A stretch of DNA of 64,000 bases from Atopsyche davidsoni (lineage: Eukaryota; Arthropoda; Insecta; Trichoptera; Hydrobiosidae). The stretch covers positions 8,222,001-8,286,000 of the forward strand of contig JAILWY010000009.1 of assembly GCA_022113835.1 (NCBI GenBank), in the 5' to 3' direction. The first letter of the stretch is position 1. The number at the start of each line of letters is the position of its first letter. Position numbers and translations under genes: made by a program. The notes below the pieces were generated by a model. The model searched no databases and was not told the origin of the DNA. It was given only the letters and a program-made list of their open reading frames with translations. This document shows positions 23,361-36,726 of the stretch, piece by piece.

Positions 23361-26258
23361 GAGAAACTACCAAAATAAAATAAACTGTCGTAAACAAGCC
23401 AATAACTGAAAAAAATGCCTATTACATAATATATACCACCAAAATAGCAAATAACAAAAATATATTATTTATATTTTAGAAAGACTGATAAATATCTAAC
23501 TGTACATAGAGAATACAGTTAAACCCATTTTTTTACATTAACAGAACATCGAGATCTAAATCAATAAAAATGAGGAAATGGCATACAAAAATAGCAATCG
23601 AATCGTAAATCTGAAGTGTTGACAAAAAAATACTACTGTGCCATCTATATTGTTTTAAATATGTAACATCAAGTTCTACATGTACATTTTAAGCCAATAC
23701 TGAAAAAGCTTACTGAAAAAGCCCACAGAAAATAAATGGATTTAAATATAGCTTTTAAATCGTGTTTCTAGAAATAGGAAAACGTTTTTTTTAAGCAACC
23801 ATTTTTAAAACAAATTAAAAATTTATCGACTTTTTAATAGCTTACTAATTGCTGAAGTATCGCTAGTACAATTAAAGAGGTGTATTTAAAATGGTTGATT
23901 TATCTAACAGCGGAAAGAGTTCTGAAAAAAATATCGATTTTTTTGACCTTGTTTTGTTTGGACACAGAAAAACCTTCTGTTTATTCAACCGAGGAACTGT
24001 AAAAATGTCTCCAGAACGAATTATTTTACAAATATACTTTTCTATACTGTAGATTTTTCACGGATATTGGTGTATACAGTTCGTTTATTTGAGGAATCCT
24101 GAAAAAATAGCAAAATAGCCTGTGTGTTCATCATAATATTTTTTTGATACGGTGAGCCGTATGCTAAAATACTGAAGTGAAATTAGAATAGTAAAATTCC
24201 TTGAGTTGAAATTTATAATTTTAAGCGTAACTGTTCTTGGATTCATGTCAAATGTCTTCAAAAAGTTACAGTCACGTAAATTAAGCTATAAAATGTTGAT
24301 TTCCAAAATGAAATTCACATGACTGATCCGACAGATTTAGTAGTGCCGTCGTAAAATAATGTATAATTACTCAGCCATGACAATTGGATATTATTGCTGC
24401 TGGGGCTGCTCGTTCTTCGGTGGTTCACGAGGTCAAATGCCAGAGTCGTAAGAATTAACTAACCAAATACAACTGAATACAATTGCGTTTAGTTTCTAAG
24501 AGATAACCTTGTTTACTAGATTGTGATATCACGAGGACGGGAAGCATTTGCACAAATATTGCTGTTAAACGGCCAAAACAGCGAAACAATACTCTTTTAT
24601 ACAAGACGGGGAATAAAAGGCGGCCATTAGGTTTTATGATCCGGTCTCCATAGCAACCGACAAGGGTGCGGGAGGAGGATAAATCTATTATCAGCTGATT
24701 AAGATGAAAGGCAGCGACGTCAAGCAGTTCAACTCAATTAAAGGGAAAAGTAAAGTGATGTGTGAAAATACTCTGCTTCTTTAATAAAATAGGGGTTTTA
24801 TTTGTTTACTTTTGATGCACTTCGATGAGAGTGTTTATTAATTTTCATTTAAATATACTTAGCATCAGTGAAGTTTTATTTTATTAAAAAGACTTTCCCC
24901 TGAAACATTTTTCAGATGGCTATTCACAGTTTGTTACTCTTTAACTTGCTATGAGAGATCTCCTTATGGAAGGGTTTTCTCGGATTACTAGATTCTCCTT
25001 AGAATTTTCTTGTCTTTTGAAAAAAAAATATTCAAAAACATAATGTAAAATATCTTCGGTTTGTTATTATTAACTTTAGTAACGTAAAACTTGATTTTAA
25101 AGCGGCTTTGATGAACTTATAATAAAACTTATTTTTAATTTTATAAAAAAATATACGCTCTAAGGCAATTTTAGATAGAATTATTGAGGTGGAATAAAAT
25201 GGTTTTAACTGTAAGAAAGTAAAGAGTTTGCTCAGATGGATGCAATCATGTTATTAAGTTTATTTAACAAAGGAAAGTTCTTAATTGCAGTTCACTTTAT
25301 TATAAAAAAACATGGCTTTAATTTTATGTATCAACGATTTTATTATCTTTAAAAACAAAGTTCTTTTAGTCGGCAAGAGTTTGAGATTTTATAGGCTATT
25401 TTGCAATAAAATGCGTTTTCACACTCGGGCAGAATCAACAATTCATATGACCTTGAAGTATACACGCTGAGCTAATTTGATAATTATCGCGAAAAGAATG
25501 TGTAACAAGAGGTAGAATAACGTCAACAGATATATATGCTCAATTGAAATTCCGTTTGAGGTTCATACAGAGCAACCATTTTTATAAATGGAGCACATAT
25601 GAAATTATTCACCTCGAGCCTTTAATATACTTATGGGCAGGCGAGACTCCCGCTCAGTGCTGAAGTGTTATTGAAAACCAATAAGCTTTGTGGGGACCGA
25701 GATTGGCAGGTGTGATTAAATAAGATACGATATTGAATAATATATTCTAAAGGTTCTTATACCCGCTTAAAACGATGGAGAAAAACTTTATTAAATATTT
25801 TTTTCAATAAAAATAACTATTTATTTACAAATTTATTTTCAATACAATTGCTAATAATAAAATGTGGCATATTCCTTATTTTATGTTTTATTGTGTGCAA
25901 CTTATTTTTTAAAAGAAAAAACTTTCTCTGGGATGTGTTTTATCTTTGTGTTATTTTGCTTTGAATGATCAATTTCAGTATAATTATTACCGTCTTTATT
26001 TCTGAACTGTTAGTGCCTATTTGCTAAGTGTGTTTTGGATTTTCTAATCAGTTGATTCTGGGGCAGGGCGACTCCAAGGTTGCGACTTCGCCTCGTAAAT
26101 TGAATGCAATGACACCCATCTCAAATAAAACTGTTTCGATAAATAAAACCGAGTGAATAGTTTACATCAACGCAAACAACCCTCTCTTATGTGTTTCAAT
26201 ATAAATAATGAATATATTTTACGGGGAAAATGTTTATAAATTGTGATATTCACAATAA

Positions 26259-26278
26259 TTTATGAATTAATTCATAAA
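26259..26278. repeat. 20-bp perfect palindrome
   Basis: The sequence tttatgaattaattcataaa is its own reverse complement. It contains two overlapping homeodomain-type ATTA cores. It may be a dimer binding site or an AT-rich coincidence. Confidence 0.8.
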
Positions 26279-28489
26279 AAATCTAAATTGGAAACAAAAA
26301 CCAGAATTCATTTAACGTACATCTAATAATTGAGATTTCAAAATATAACTCAAAATACAGCAAATAAAGTTTTTACGTTAGTTGAAAGACTACCAAAATA
26401 CGTAATACCGGGTGATAAATTAAAAATAATTGTATGTAAATATTTTTATATCACCTATTATATACTGAAATGGGGTTTAAATAATAAAAAACGGCTGAAA
26501 CATGAAATTAATTTAAGTTTCTATCTGGCATTAAATAAGTAAGATATTGGGGCCAAAAATAACTAATTTATTAACCTAGTTGCTGTTACAAAAACTACTT
26601 AGTTAAAAAAAAAATTCTTTATTAAAAAATTTTTACACATTGTTATCCGAGGAAACAAAGATACTTTATGACCACATTTGCGTATCAAAATAATAAAAAA
26701 ATATCACTTCTTTTTAAGAAAAAACTGATTGTTCTTTTAGATACATATTGGAATCGTAAAACTGAATATATATCTAGAGGCGGGTTTTATAAGAATTGGT
26801 AACAAACACAGAAGTACAGTAGACTTGGCAGTTAACCCGAAAGATCAACGTTCTATGAAATTGCCTATTCTTGTTCGATTGTTTATTGTTAACATTTTTT
26901 ATTATAAGTTTGAAGATAACCAGAATTGAAGACAATCATCTTAATACCCTCTTAAGAATTGGTTAACTTCCGACAGAAAAAAGTAATCAACGATACAAAG
27001 GATATTAAAAAGATGTATTCATTATCAGTATTATTTTATAAAGAGGCTATGGCCGTAATTTATTTAATTTTATTGAAAATATGATTAATCGTTATCAATA
27101 ATAAATTCATTAGAAAATAACTTTAATAGAGAAATGCGTAATCAAATGCGTGAAGGATATTATGTTGATTTAGGAGATTAGATAGTATCAATTCTTGGCT
27201 ATTGGACAATTATATTTAGTTTAGTTATTTTGCTTCCAATTGAGAAAATAAATATTAAGCTTTGTAAAGATAATAATGTCAGAAAAAATCTCAGTCAAAA
27301 TTCAGCTAACCGCCGTTTAAAATGAATTCACTTTTAATTTAACGATTACTGTCAAGTCAATTTTGCTGTATTCTAAAAATATTATTCCTAAAAAAAATCT
27401 CTTTGGAACGTTGGTAAAAATTGGTTAATCTAGTGGTTAATGGTAAAAGAAAACAGTTACAAATAAATTCGTATCAAATATTAAAATTTTATCATAACCA
27501 AAAAAAACATTTTAATTATCGGTTAAAATACTTTAAAATATACTCGCACTATCATACAATGTTAAAATTATTATAATGTTAAGAGCTATTAGAAACCTGT
27601 TTTTTCTGTATATTTCCAGCTCATCTAGTTGTCCAAAACAATGGGCCAATAATGATATTACAACAAATTATTTGGGTTGATGCCCCCAGCCAATCAATTT
27701 GACAAATATGAGATGATAATAGTTTGTAGATATTGTTAGAGCTTGGGAAGTGCATGCACGTTAAGCAAATACCATAGGGAATGGCATAAACGGCTAGAAT
27801 TCGCCTCGGACATCGATGTTGTTGGGGGTAGTGGTAGTCATCAGCCTCATGGTCGAATGACGAATTCCTTGCCAACCATGGGGTTCTGAACAACATATAT
27901 ATTATTATTTCTTATCGATATGTAAGGTTCTATTCAGAAGTCTTTATGGTTTTGTGCAATCAAAGTAAATATATTGGATGAGTGGAGAAGTCGATGCGGG
28001 TCCCTCTCACGCCATGTGAATTTGGGAATTAATTAAAGCGAGTCTCAGTCTGATTAATCGAATGATAGCAGGGCTTCCCCGACACGCGAATCCCTTTTTT
28101 TGTAATCACCTTTGGAGTATCGACCCACCCAACTAGGCCAGGAGGGCGGGGGCGCGGGGCGAGAGGTGACCGCCCCAACTAAAAACTGGGTCCGACGAAG
28201 TAGACAGGCCGTTCATGTTCACATAATAAATAAAACATATTCTGTTACTGAAATATCTATACAGGTAAGAAATATGTGATAATGTATACTACGCTGACTT
28301 TGAAAATCAATCGCCTCATATAATTTATTTTTATATCATATATATAATAGTTACATAAATGAATTTACCTACATTATTAAAAGCTTCAATATTATTTCTA
28401 AGAAAATATACATTGGCGGATGGTTTTCTGAGAAGTGAGGCATGTAATAGTATATTTGATTTTTATTGTGTACACAGCGTGGCGTGTGA

Positions 28490-28640
28490 AGCATTTGACG
28501 TCAATGCGGCGTCCAGGCCCGCACGCTCGTTGGCACCGGCCGGTACTACGTGACGACTCGATGGCCTCACTATTGGAGGCCCACCATGTCGGACGAGATT
28601 AAGAAATTTAATAGTAAGGGTAGAGAGCGACGCTAAGTAT
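28490..28640. promoter_or_regulatory. GC-rich island with CRE
   Basis: This CpG-containing stretch has a perfect TGACGTCA at 28496-28503, then gtccaggcccgcacg and an ggccggtactacgtgacg patch. Every frame is short, so a noncoding element is favoured. Confidence 0.3.
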
Positions 28641-30737
28641 GAATAGCGTAAAGGTGAAACTCTTGAAAGGCCATTTTATTTGGAAAAACGAGAGATTATT
28701 TTACATAAATAAATAAAAGTCATAAAAATTATTTTTGTATCTTGAATATGTATATTTTTCAATATGCGTATTCACTAAACATTAAATAAAATTACAGAAG
28801 TAGTCGTCTGCATTTATCTTATGATAATTGTTTAATTATTCCTGTTTAAAAATTTCAGATAAAACAGAAATTAGAAATCAAGTTGTGAACGTAAATATAT
28901 ATTTGTGGTTCATGTTATGAATTTTGTATGAAAAAATTAAGAGTTGAAAATTGTCAAGAAAATATTTTTACTGAAGGACATAATTTGTAAAAAACTTAAC
29001 AGCATTAGACGATCAAACAATTACATTATTATAAAAATATGCAAAAAATGTTTATATTAATTTACGTTTTATTGATACTTTCAATGATTTATCGCACGTA
29101 CATACTGCGTAAAAAACCATAAATTTTATTAAGTGGCTTTATTTTCTCGCGAACACATTTGCAAATACTCACTTTTTCAAGGATATAAATATCATTACAC
29201 AAAAAAACGTTTTTTACTGAAAAAAAAACAATCGAAAATTAATTTAATGTTAAACAATTAAAAAAAAAAACTTGATATCTTTTTGTCGAATGAATATCAA
29301 GACTTTATAGTAAAGAATAATGAACAACGAATAAAATAATCTAAGTATAAAAAATACAGCAAAATTCAACTTATTCAAGTTTACAAAGATTCCTTGATTT
29401 ATATAAAAAAATCTTGAAATAAAATTTAAATAAACCTATGTGGAATTGCGTTGAAGAGAATTTACTTCCTTCTTGCAGTATTTGCAGAGATTGTTTTTGA
29501 CTTCAGTTTATATAACCAATTTATTGAAGTTGTGAAGGTTGCGAGAATATTTTCTCTCGCCGTACTTATAATATATATTTTCGCAAAAAAACTTTCAAGG
29601 TCTCGCGGAAGGGAAGATACACGAAAAAATATTTGATATTACAGCACTTCGTACAACTTTCTTATACTAATAACAAACAAAGTTCAAAACAAACACAAAT
29701 TACGAATATAAAATTGAATAGAATATATAAAACACAGTTCTCCAACAACTGAAAATTATCATAATCAAGTACTTGTGACAAAATAAAATAATTTCTGGTA
29801 AAAAAACGTTTTTTTCATTAACGAAAATATGCATTTAAACTACTTGATACTGATACCAACTGAAGGTTGAAGTCAGTAGAAAGCATCCAAGAGCCTTCAT
29901 CAAGTAGTGTTTTCGATTGAAAAAATGTGTAAAACTACCACTTACTTTAAGAATATGTCTATAATTTTAGTAATTTTTAACAGATCTTTATAAGCACATT
30001 TAAATATAAGATATAAGAAATATAAATACATAATTGCAATTAATTTAAATGATATATGTTGTATATAATAATAAAGTATTCATTTACACGTGCGATAATA
30101 TCAAATGTAAATTAATTGACCAGAAACATCAGTCTCTACCCTATTTATATTATAATTTCTAGCTCAAAATACCTCGTGTAATTATACACTCTCGGTGAGA
30201 GACTGCAAAGTAATAAAAATACATAAAGAGTTTCAAAGTATTTGTACGGGGAAAATCGCTCTCTTGGAAATATTGCGATGACACAGAATATATTGCGAAA
30301 TTCTTATTCATAATGTGAATTATATTTCATATGTTTCATGAGGCGAGAGGAACTCTGTCAATGCCACACCCTGGCGAGATGATTTTTCTGGTAAAACTAT
30401 TCAGTGGTGCCCCGAATATTTCATACCCCATAATGATATAAAACTTCAGTACTGACACAAATGTATGCGGAAATATGATTATGTATATTGCAGGCACACA
30501 CCCAAGACAAACGGGATTATTTTTTTATTTCTTTAGATAACAGAATGGAAATGAATTTTTTTTTTATATAAAATTTTAATATATTCAAAGAATGTGGAAA
30601 ATCAAAAATTGGAAAATTTATACAAAGCATAAATTAAAATAATATACTTGTAATTTAACCAAACGCTGTCGAAAACATCGCATGAAATTGTATTGTCACA
30701 TGCTATATCATATAACAATACATTTTTTGTTTACAAA

Positions 30738-30917
30738 TAAAACATTGTCAAAATATTATACTTGAAAAACAAAAAATAATAAATTGTTAATTTTGGGTCA
30801 TTCATCATATTATTTATATTATTGTTGTCGAACAAAACATTATCAAAATATTAAACTTATAAAATATATATATACTTTTATTACTTTGGTGTTAATTTTA
30901 GGTAATTTATCACATTA
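30738..30917. repeat. Diverged tandem duplication, about 75-85 bp units
   Basis: Two adjacent segments share aaaacattRtcaaaatatta near their starts and a gttaattttRggt block followed by tcatatta or cacatta near their ends (units about 30738-30811 and 30833-30917). Gaps and substitutions suggest an old duplication. Confidence 0.6.
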
Positions 30918-31545
30918 CATATATGTACTATATAAGTAGCAGCCTGCTGGCATGTATTTTGACAGTTGTCAGTGCTATTTTTCAGAAAATACCAAGAAAA
31001 ATAAATCTAAAACTCTGACTTAATAAAATTTTCTTAATAGAAAGTAACAAAATGAATGATTTGATTTAATTACAAATATATTAATCGATAATCAACCCAA
31101 AAGTCTAAGCTTTTATATATATAAAAATACTTCAATAGAAAAATGACATGAAAAATAAGCAATTACTTTAAACTTTCACAAAACTTTTAGTTTTCATAGC
31201 GGCAGTAAAAATAAGTGGGATTTATAAAATGCACATAAAGTTTTTAAAAATGGGGTTAATTCCCCCACGGTATTATTTGCACGGGTAAGACGATCTTTTT
31301 AGTTGAGAATTTATCAGAATTTTCGTTCAATATAACCCATCTATAGATTGTTCAAAATAATAAAAATCCGCTATCGGTTTGTGAGACGTACCACTAATTT
31401 GATAAAATTTAAATACAGTTTAAAAATATGCGAAATTAACTGATAATTTCTTATATTTTTTTGTTACTGTTTTTACATCATTGTATTTGGATATAATAAT
31501 TAGATATAAAACCAATAAAATAAAGTATTTATATTTTATTGATTG

Positions 31546-31675
31546 ATTAAGTACATTTTTTCACGCATTGAAAAATGATTAAAGAAACTCTTAGAAAAAT
31601 ATCATCGTGATTTGTGCGGGATTCGAACCCACATCCCCAAGCTTACGTGGCCGGTGCATTAACTTACTGTGACAG
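31546..31675 (-). mobile_element. tRNA-like inverted-repeat element, truncated copy A
   Basis: In plus-strand order this copy has the 35-bp terminal repeat (31546-31580), the sub-terminal block ending atatcatcgt, and then a reverse-complemented tRNA-like part. That part includes gggattcgaaccc at 31618-31630, the complement of a pol III box B. It is inverted relative to copy B, which starts 75 bp later. Its other end cannot be traced beyond about 31675. Confidence 0.7.
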
Positions 31676-31703
31676 TCTTCACAAAAATCAAATATATTAT
31701 AGA

Positions 31704-32015
31704 ATAGAAGTACGATTTTGCCTATATAGGTTTTTTATTGATTGATAATGATTAAGTACATTTTTTAAAATATTGAAAAATGATTAAAGAAACTCTCAGA
31801 AAAATATCATCGTACAATATTTAATTGGCATAATAAGTACGTTGTTTCACTTATAGGATATGATTGTTAAAAATTCTTGCCAAGTACCTAGTGATTCGTT
31901 TGTATAATTGGTAATACACCGGCCATGTAAGCTCGGGGATGTGGGTTCGAATCCCACACAAATGATATTTTTCGAATTCAAATCATTTTTCAATATTTGA
32001 AAAAATGTGCTTAAT
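31704..32015 (+). mobile_element. tRNA-like inverted-repeat element, most complete copy B
   Basis: The core at 31751-32015 has 35-bp terminal inverted repeats (31751-31785 and 31981-32015) with two mismatches. Near the right end a 70-nt tRNA-like segment (31896-31965) shows a 7-bp acceptor-type stem with one G-T pair, a perfect T-stem (gtggg/cccac) around ttcgaat, and a box-B-like ggttcgaatcc. The middle resembles tRNA-Thr, but the base expected as U33 is A, so it is not a functional tRNA. Homology with copy C extends about 45 bp left of the inverted repeat. It could be a tRNA-derived SINE caught in a MITE or a fold-back element carrying a tRNA relic. Confidence 0.75.
31896..31965 (+). other. 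Degenerate tRNA-like segment inside element copy B
   Basis: The acceptor pairing is tcgtttg with caaatga and the T-arm is perfect. The anticodon stem has four of five pairs around a loop reading catgtaa. This is a relic and should not be annotated as a tRNA gene. Confidence 0.7.
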
Positions 32016-35000
32016 ATATTCTGTTTGTTATTTGGGTATTTGCAGGTCCGAAGTACGTCAATAGTCCAATAATACAATTTGTTTTCTGAGTCAAGTCATA
32101 AATCGGCGCCGAGTGCCTTCGCACGGTGACCATGGCTGTATCTGGGGTGCTAATTTATGTGGCATAAACCGGAGAGGGCTGGACGGACCCGCGCCCGCCC
32201 GGCGCCGCGACCTCTGCAGAGGCGAGGGGGATGTGTCAATCCGCCAGACGTATTAGGCACTCGAGGCAGACGAGCTGGGGTATTGTTATCTGTTCAGCTG
32301 TAGAAGTGTTATATTTCAATTGTGGGTGTTTAAAGCGCGCAGTCTCACGTGTGGCCCTCTGTCTGCCGAAGTACGGTGTGCGCGAAATCGAAAAGTTGTT
32401 ATTATAAAATGTGTAATATCATTGCCACACGATGAACAAAATCGTATTGAAGATTCAGATGAAATAATCAGACTATGATGAAATTGAAATCTAAAGCATT
32501 ACGATGTAGCTTAACCTAACGTAGACAGATAGTGGGACAGATAAACATTCATAAACCAAATAATTTCATGACAACGGCTGCCAAAACCCATATACATATA
32601 ATTTTCAATTTATACAACATTTAAAATATAGATGAATTAATTTAAAATAAAAACAAGCATTTCTGTCATGATTCTGGTTGAAGGGTTTAACTTTATAACA
32701 CTTTTAAATTCTGACAGTTTATAAAAAAAAAAACATTATACAAAAATAACCGGCATTAAATAACACAGAAATTAAATATAAATAAGGTAACATCAATGTT
32801 TTCTGGTTATACAGATAAGCTAATTTATGCATTCTGAAATAACATGTGTTTTTATATCGATCAAAAAATATGTACTAACCTATATGATTATCGATTTATT
32901 GCGTCAATGAAATGCATGATCCTAACATATCACTCTTTTTCGGGGATGTTCTATTTTCTCAACAAATAGTATATTATTCTGGAAAAACCTCAGCATAGTC
33001 ATGTTTTATTTATTTGTCTACCTTCATTTATATTTGCGATAAAGAGTCACAACTAGCAAAATAGACACTGTAATATCAACCACTTAGAATGAGTCATCCT
33101 GGAATATGATAACGGAATCATCATCGTGTTGTAATTTTAGAAAATGCGATTACGTTGGTTGAACCACGATCGTAGGATAAGTGAAGATGGGTAGTCACTG
33201 ATGGGGGCAGAATAATAACATATTACATCAGGCGGCCTACGATGGCACTGAGAACTTTGAGATGGTGTGTTGGACCATAACAAGTGACGGTTAAAAGAAC
33301 GGAAAACTAGATAACGAACCAAACTGCCGAACGTTTTGATACACATACTATGTTATGAATTCTTTATCTCCATATTATAATAAGTTTATTGTAAATATGA
33401 CGAAAAATATGTATCTCAAATTAATTTATGACGCACAAAAAATACTTTATTTATATAAAAAAATAATTTTAAAAATCTTTCGTTACGCTTTTTCCCGGTA
33501 TTTACATAAAACAACGCAGAGTGTAAGAATGTATTTATATATTATTAAGAAAACATGTAAAAGATTTTTATAACATTTTTCTTTGAATCTGCTCGGTATG
33601 CCTTGTATTTGTAACATGTACATTTGTTTAAACAATCTTGTCGTAATTCATCTGTAACAAAGTTTTGTAATCTCGTTGATTAGGCGTCCCCTTCAGAGAG
33701 ACATTTAAATTTCGTCGCCAAGTCTCTCCGTGAAAAACAGTCTCATTACTTCACAGTACTGCTGAAAGGATGAATGTTGGTCGCTATTATAATATGAAGG
33801 GAAAAAACCTTATAATATATATATATATACATATACGCATGTCCTATTCAATGACTAGTATTATCTATCATCTAGGTCTATATTTTTGAGATTGGTTCAC
33901 GTGTAATTCGTCTTGTAAGATTGGTTTTTATTGCGGGATGCCCTTTCATTATGTGTGCTTGGGAATATTATTGTGAGACTTATGATTTCGAAGGTCCCTT
34001 CCACAAACAAGTATTTTGAAAAGAATAAACACACTTTTATACAGTAAAAGAAGATCTGCGACTAACACACGACAAACAGATTCATGTTAAATACGTTGTT
34101 AGAATAAATAATTTTTTATTTTTGAAAAACGTAACAATTCTAGCACATTTGAAGATATTTTGAGTTGTAAGATTACCATCTCACATTTTATTATGTTGAT
34201 TCAGCAAAATGATTAAATTCAGTAGATTTACGGTAGATATGTTAAATTATGTGATGGGTGTTGCTCATCTAGATTTAAAAAATTATAATACTGAGACAAA
34301 AATCTACTAACTTCTCTTTCAACACCGTTTGAGAAACACTGTCTCGGGGTAATATACCAGGAGAGTCGCCCGCGGCACTGTCTAGCGGTTGTCACAGTGT
34401 TTGTGACTGCGTCCAACAGACATCACATTAAATCTGCATTTTTAACATAAGAAATATGCTAAGGACGCACAAAGCTGCAACGTAAATACCAAGACATGGA
34501 AATCTGCTTCAGGCAGTATACAAAAAAAATTAACCACGTTGAGTTGAAAGCAGCTCAAACAATTATATAAAATAATAACATTTAACTTTAATTATTATTT
34601 TCTCTCAAAGTAATTTCCAATACTATTTCACATTTTATCTTATCGTATATTTGTCCAATAAATGCTGTTTTTAATTCAGTGTAAATATTATATATTAACC
34701 AATGAAATTAATTCAGGTTTCAGGATAAGGTTATTTCAATTAATTTTATTCACAAAAATAATAACATCGAACTTACTGGATTGTAAGTAGCTTATTCGAT
34801 TTTCATTTGGTAAAACTACATCATACATAATCAATGAGCCAATCAACGTCTTAGTTTTATGTTTTGTTTAATTTTTGACTCCTTAATATTTCTGTAACTT
34901 CACTAATTTTGAGACCAATACCCAATCGACTACAAAACGATAAATGATTAAAAGCTTAGTTATATATCAGTACATTTTTAAAAATAAGGTTTACTTTCAT

Positions 35001-36550
35001 ATTTATCTTTTGTTGACTTGGTTGTAGTTTAGTTTAATTTAATCTAGAAGGCAAATTGTACACGTTTTATAATAATTACAAAGAATTAATCAATACGTAA
35101 ATAATCGCTTTATTATGCTCCGGAATAATAAATCTAAAAATGCATAAATTACTCCACAACAGTCTACAGCGTTTTTATTTACAACTTTTCTTTTGTTACT
35201 TAAAATATGCTAATTGGTTTTTTAGATTTCAGAAAATTCACACAAAGAAGAGTGCATTTCAAAGGAGTTATAAAGCATAAGCTCTAATTTCTCTTTCTGA
35301 ATACTAAAACCGTTTCCAAATAGGCATTTAAAAAATATATTTTGCTGTAGTTACATTTCTTAAGTACTTTTATTTGGTTGTTTATTTAAATGTTAAATAT
35401 ACTAACAAGTATGAACGGTCATAATTTCTGTATATTGATTCTATACATTGACTTCTTTGAAATAATAAATATTCACTTTGTGCTGCGGGTCACAAAAATT
35501 AAAAAATATATATTGTTGTGAAAAAAGACGTAATAAAGCTACGATATTCACTATGCCACGGCAGCTCTTGTGTTTGTGAAAACAACAGCCAGCGATGTTG
35601 TCTCCACTTTTCTTACTTTCCTCGTAGAATACTCGAGGGAAGATTTATCATAGGCCATGCTTGGAGAGGTCACACCTCATGTGTGGGGTTCGAGGACCTT
35701 CAGTGATACATGTATGTGACACAATCAAAAGCTTTCAGCTAAAAACCATATATACCTCTCGGAAAAAGCAATAATTCTGAAGTTATTTATTGCGACCTCA
35801 ACCTTCGGACGCTTCGCAAATAGAAAAATATTTTTTATAGCATGTTATCAGATTGAAGGGAAAATATTTATTCTGTTATCTATTAAGTAAAACATGTTTA
35901 CTAAATATATTTATTATTTCTGTTGTATTATTTTAGTATGTTGATATTATTTTGAGTGCGTATACAATACTAATACTTGGTCGTTTTATTTATTTTTTGA
36001 CAAGACTTGAACAGTTGTGTGTAACTGCTTACTCAATTTATCACGGTCATGTTACTGCTAAACTCGACTAGTCAGAGAAGTGGGTTTAAGTGATAAGTTC
36101 TGCCTAAAATTCAAAAAGATTATTTTTTTGAATTAAAAAGAGCAGGTTGAGGGTTTCTCAACAATTTAAAAATTGCTAAAACAATTCAACGTTTATTATG
36201 CGTTAAAAATAAACATCATAAATTAAGTTTTATACATTACTAAATACAATATAGAATATTATGGTGATAAATAATGCACAGTGTTAAATATGATATGAAA
36301 ATATTATAAAACAAGAATCAATAATATAATAGCAACAAAACAATATATGCATTACCGTAGCAACAATAGTATCATGTTGTAGCTGGCAATCGACAAAAAA
36401 AATAGTGACTGGTTTTTATAAGACAAGAAAAATAACATTTTAACAAGCTGCGAAGTACGTCAAAAGCTTGAGTTAGCGATAATTAATTTATAAGCAATGT
36501 GCAATAAAAAAAAACAAATTAGCTCTCTAAAAAAGATCGTTATGAACACC
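32016..36550 (-). other. Probable Cmip intron segment with one GC-rich island
   Basis: A GC-rich island at 32100-32400 contains the GC peak gcgcccgcccggcgccgcg, a cagctg E-box and a cacgtg E-box. Beyond it are smaller GC-richer patches at 33140-33330 and 34320-34420, where frames are open only briefly. The rest is AT-rich with nothing recognised. Confidence 0.5.
32100..32400. promoter_or_regulatory. GC-rich island, candidate regulatory element
   Basis: This is about 300 bp of raised GC and CpG with E-box motifs (cagctg, cacgtg) and a taatttatg homeodomain-type core. The only ATG frame near its start is 11 codons long. A noncoding regulatory role is inferred. Confidence 0.35.
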
Positions 36551-36554
36551 GCTT

Positions 36555-36560
36555 TATAAA
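36555..36560 (+). promoter_or_regulatory. TATA box for the possible secreted-peptide gene
   Basis: TATAAA in the context gctttataaaatt lies 79 bp before the ATG at 36634. This would place a transcription start near 36585 and leave a 5' UTR of about 50 nt. AT-rich background makes such matches common, so it only supports the downstream exon. Confidence 0.3.
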
Positions 36561-36633
36561 ATTAAAGATATATATTCAACAGCTTGTTCACCTTTGTTTT
36601 GTGTTAATAAGTCTGAAGGCGGAAGAATCGACT

Positions 36634-36726
36634 ATGATTAACCAAAGAAAATCCATAGTCCTAATCCTAGTTGCTATGGTGATATATAATGTAGTAAATG
36701 CTAACAATTCCAATAAAATTGAAAAG
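36634..36726 (+). CDS. Possible first coding exon of a secreted peptide (signal peptide + donor)
   Basis: Thirty-one codons from ATG to a phase-0 donor (GAAAAG|gtaatg). The peptide has a basic n-region (M-I-N-Q-R-K-S), a hydrophobic core (IVLILVAMVIYNVV) and a V-N-A cleavage site before N-N-S-N-K-I-E-K, the layout of a classical signal peptide. A TATA box lies 79 bp upstream. If the donor is not used the frame reads on to a stop after 44 codons. The design suits a neuropeptide or other small secreted protein nested in the Cmip intron on the opposite strand. I could not identify a second exon with matching phase, and the family is unknown. Confidence 0.35.

Larger units (their letters stand above)
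22996..31545 (-). other. Long AT-rich probable Cmip intron segment
   Basis: This holds mainly AT-rich sequence with chance ORFs. Higher-GC patches lie at 24650-24720, 25560-25700, 27760-27890, 28060-28220 and 28490-28640. A 20-bp perfect palindrome lies at 26259-26278 and a diverged tandem repeat at 30738-30917. No RNA gene or recognised protein was found. Confidence 0.55.

Noticed and set aside
21738..24983. Similar short stretches gtctccttatagaaag and atctccttatggaagg at about 21742 and 24958
   Set aside because: Similarity is limited to about 15 bp and cannot be extended, so it is not supported as a repeat family.
27621..27896. 91-codon minus ORF with Cys/His residues
   Set aside because: Length is within chance, spacing of Cys and His fits no zinc-finger type, and no transposase motif is present.
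31896..31965. Candidate tRNA gene
   Set aside because: It is repeated in decayed form within a transposable-type element, lacks U33 and has a broken anticodon stem.
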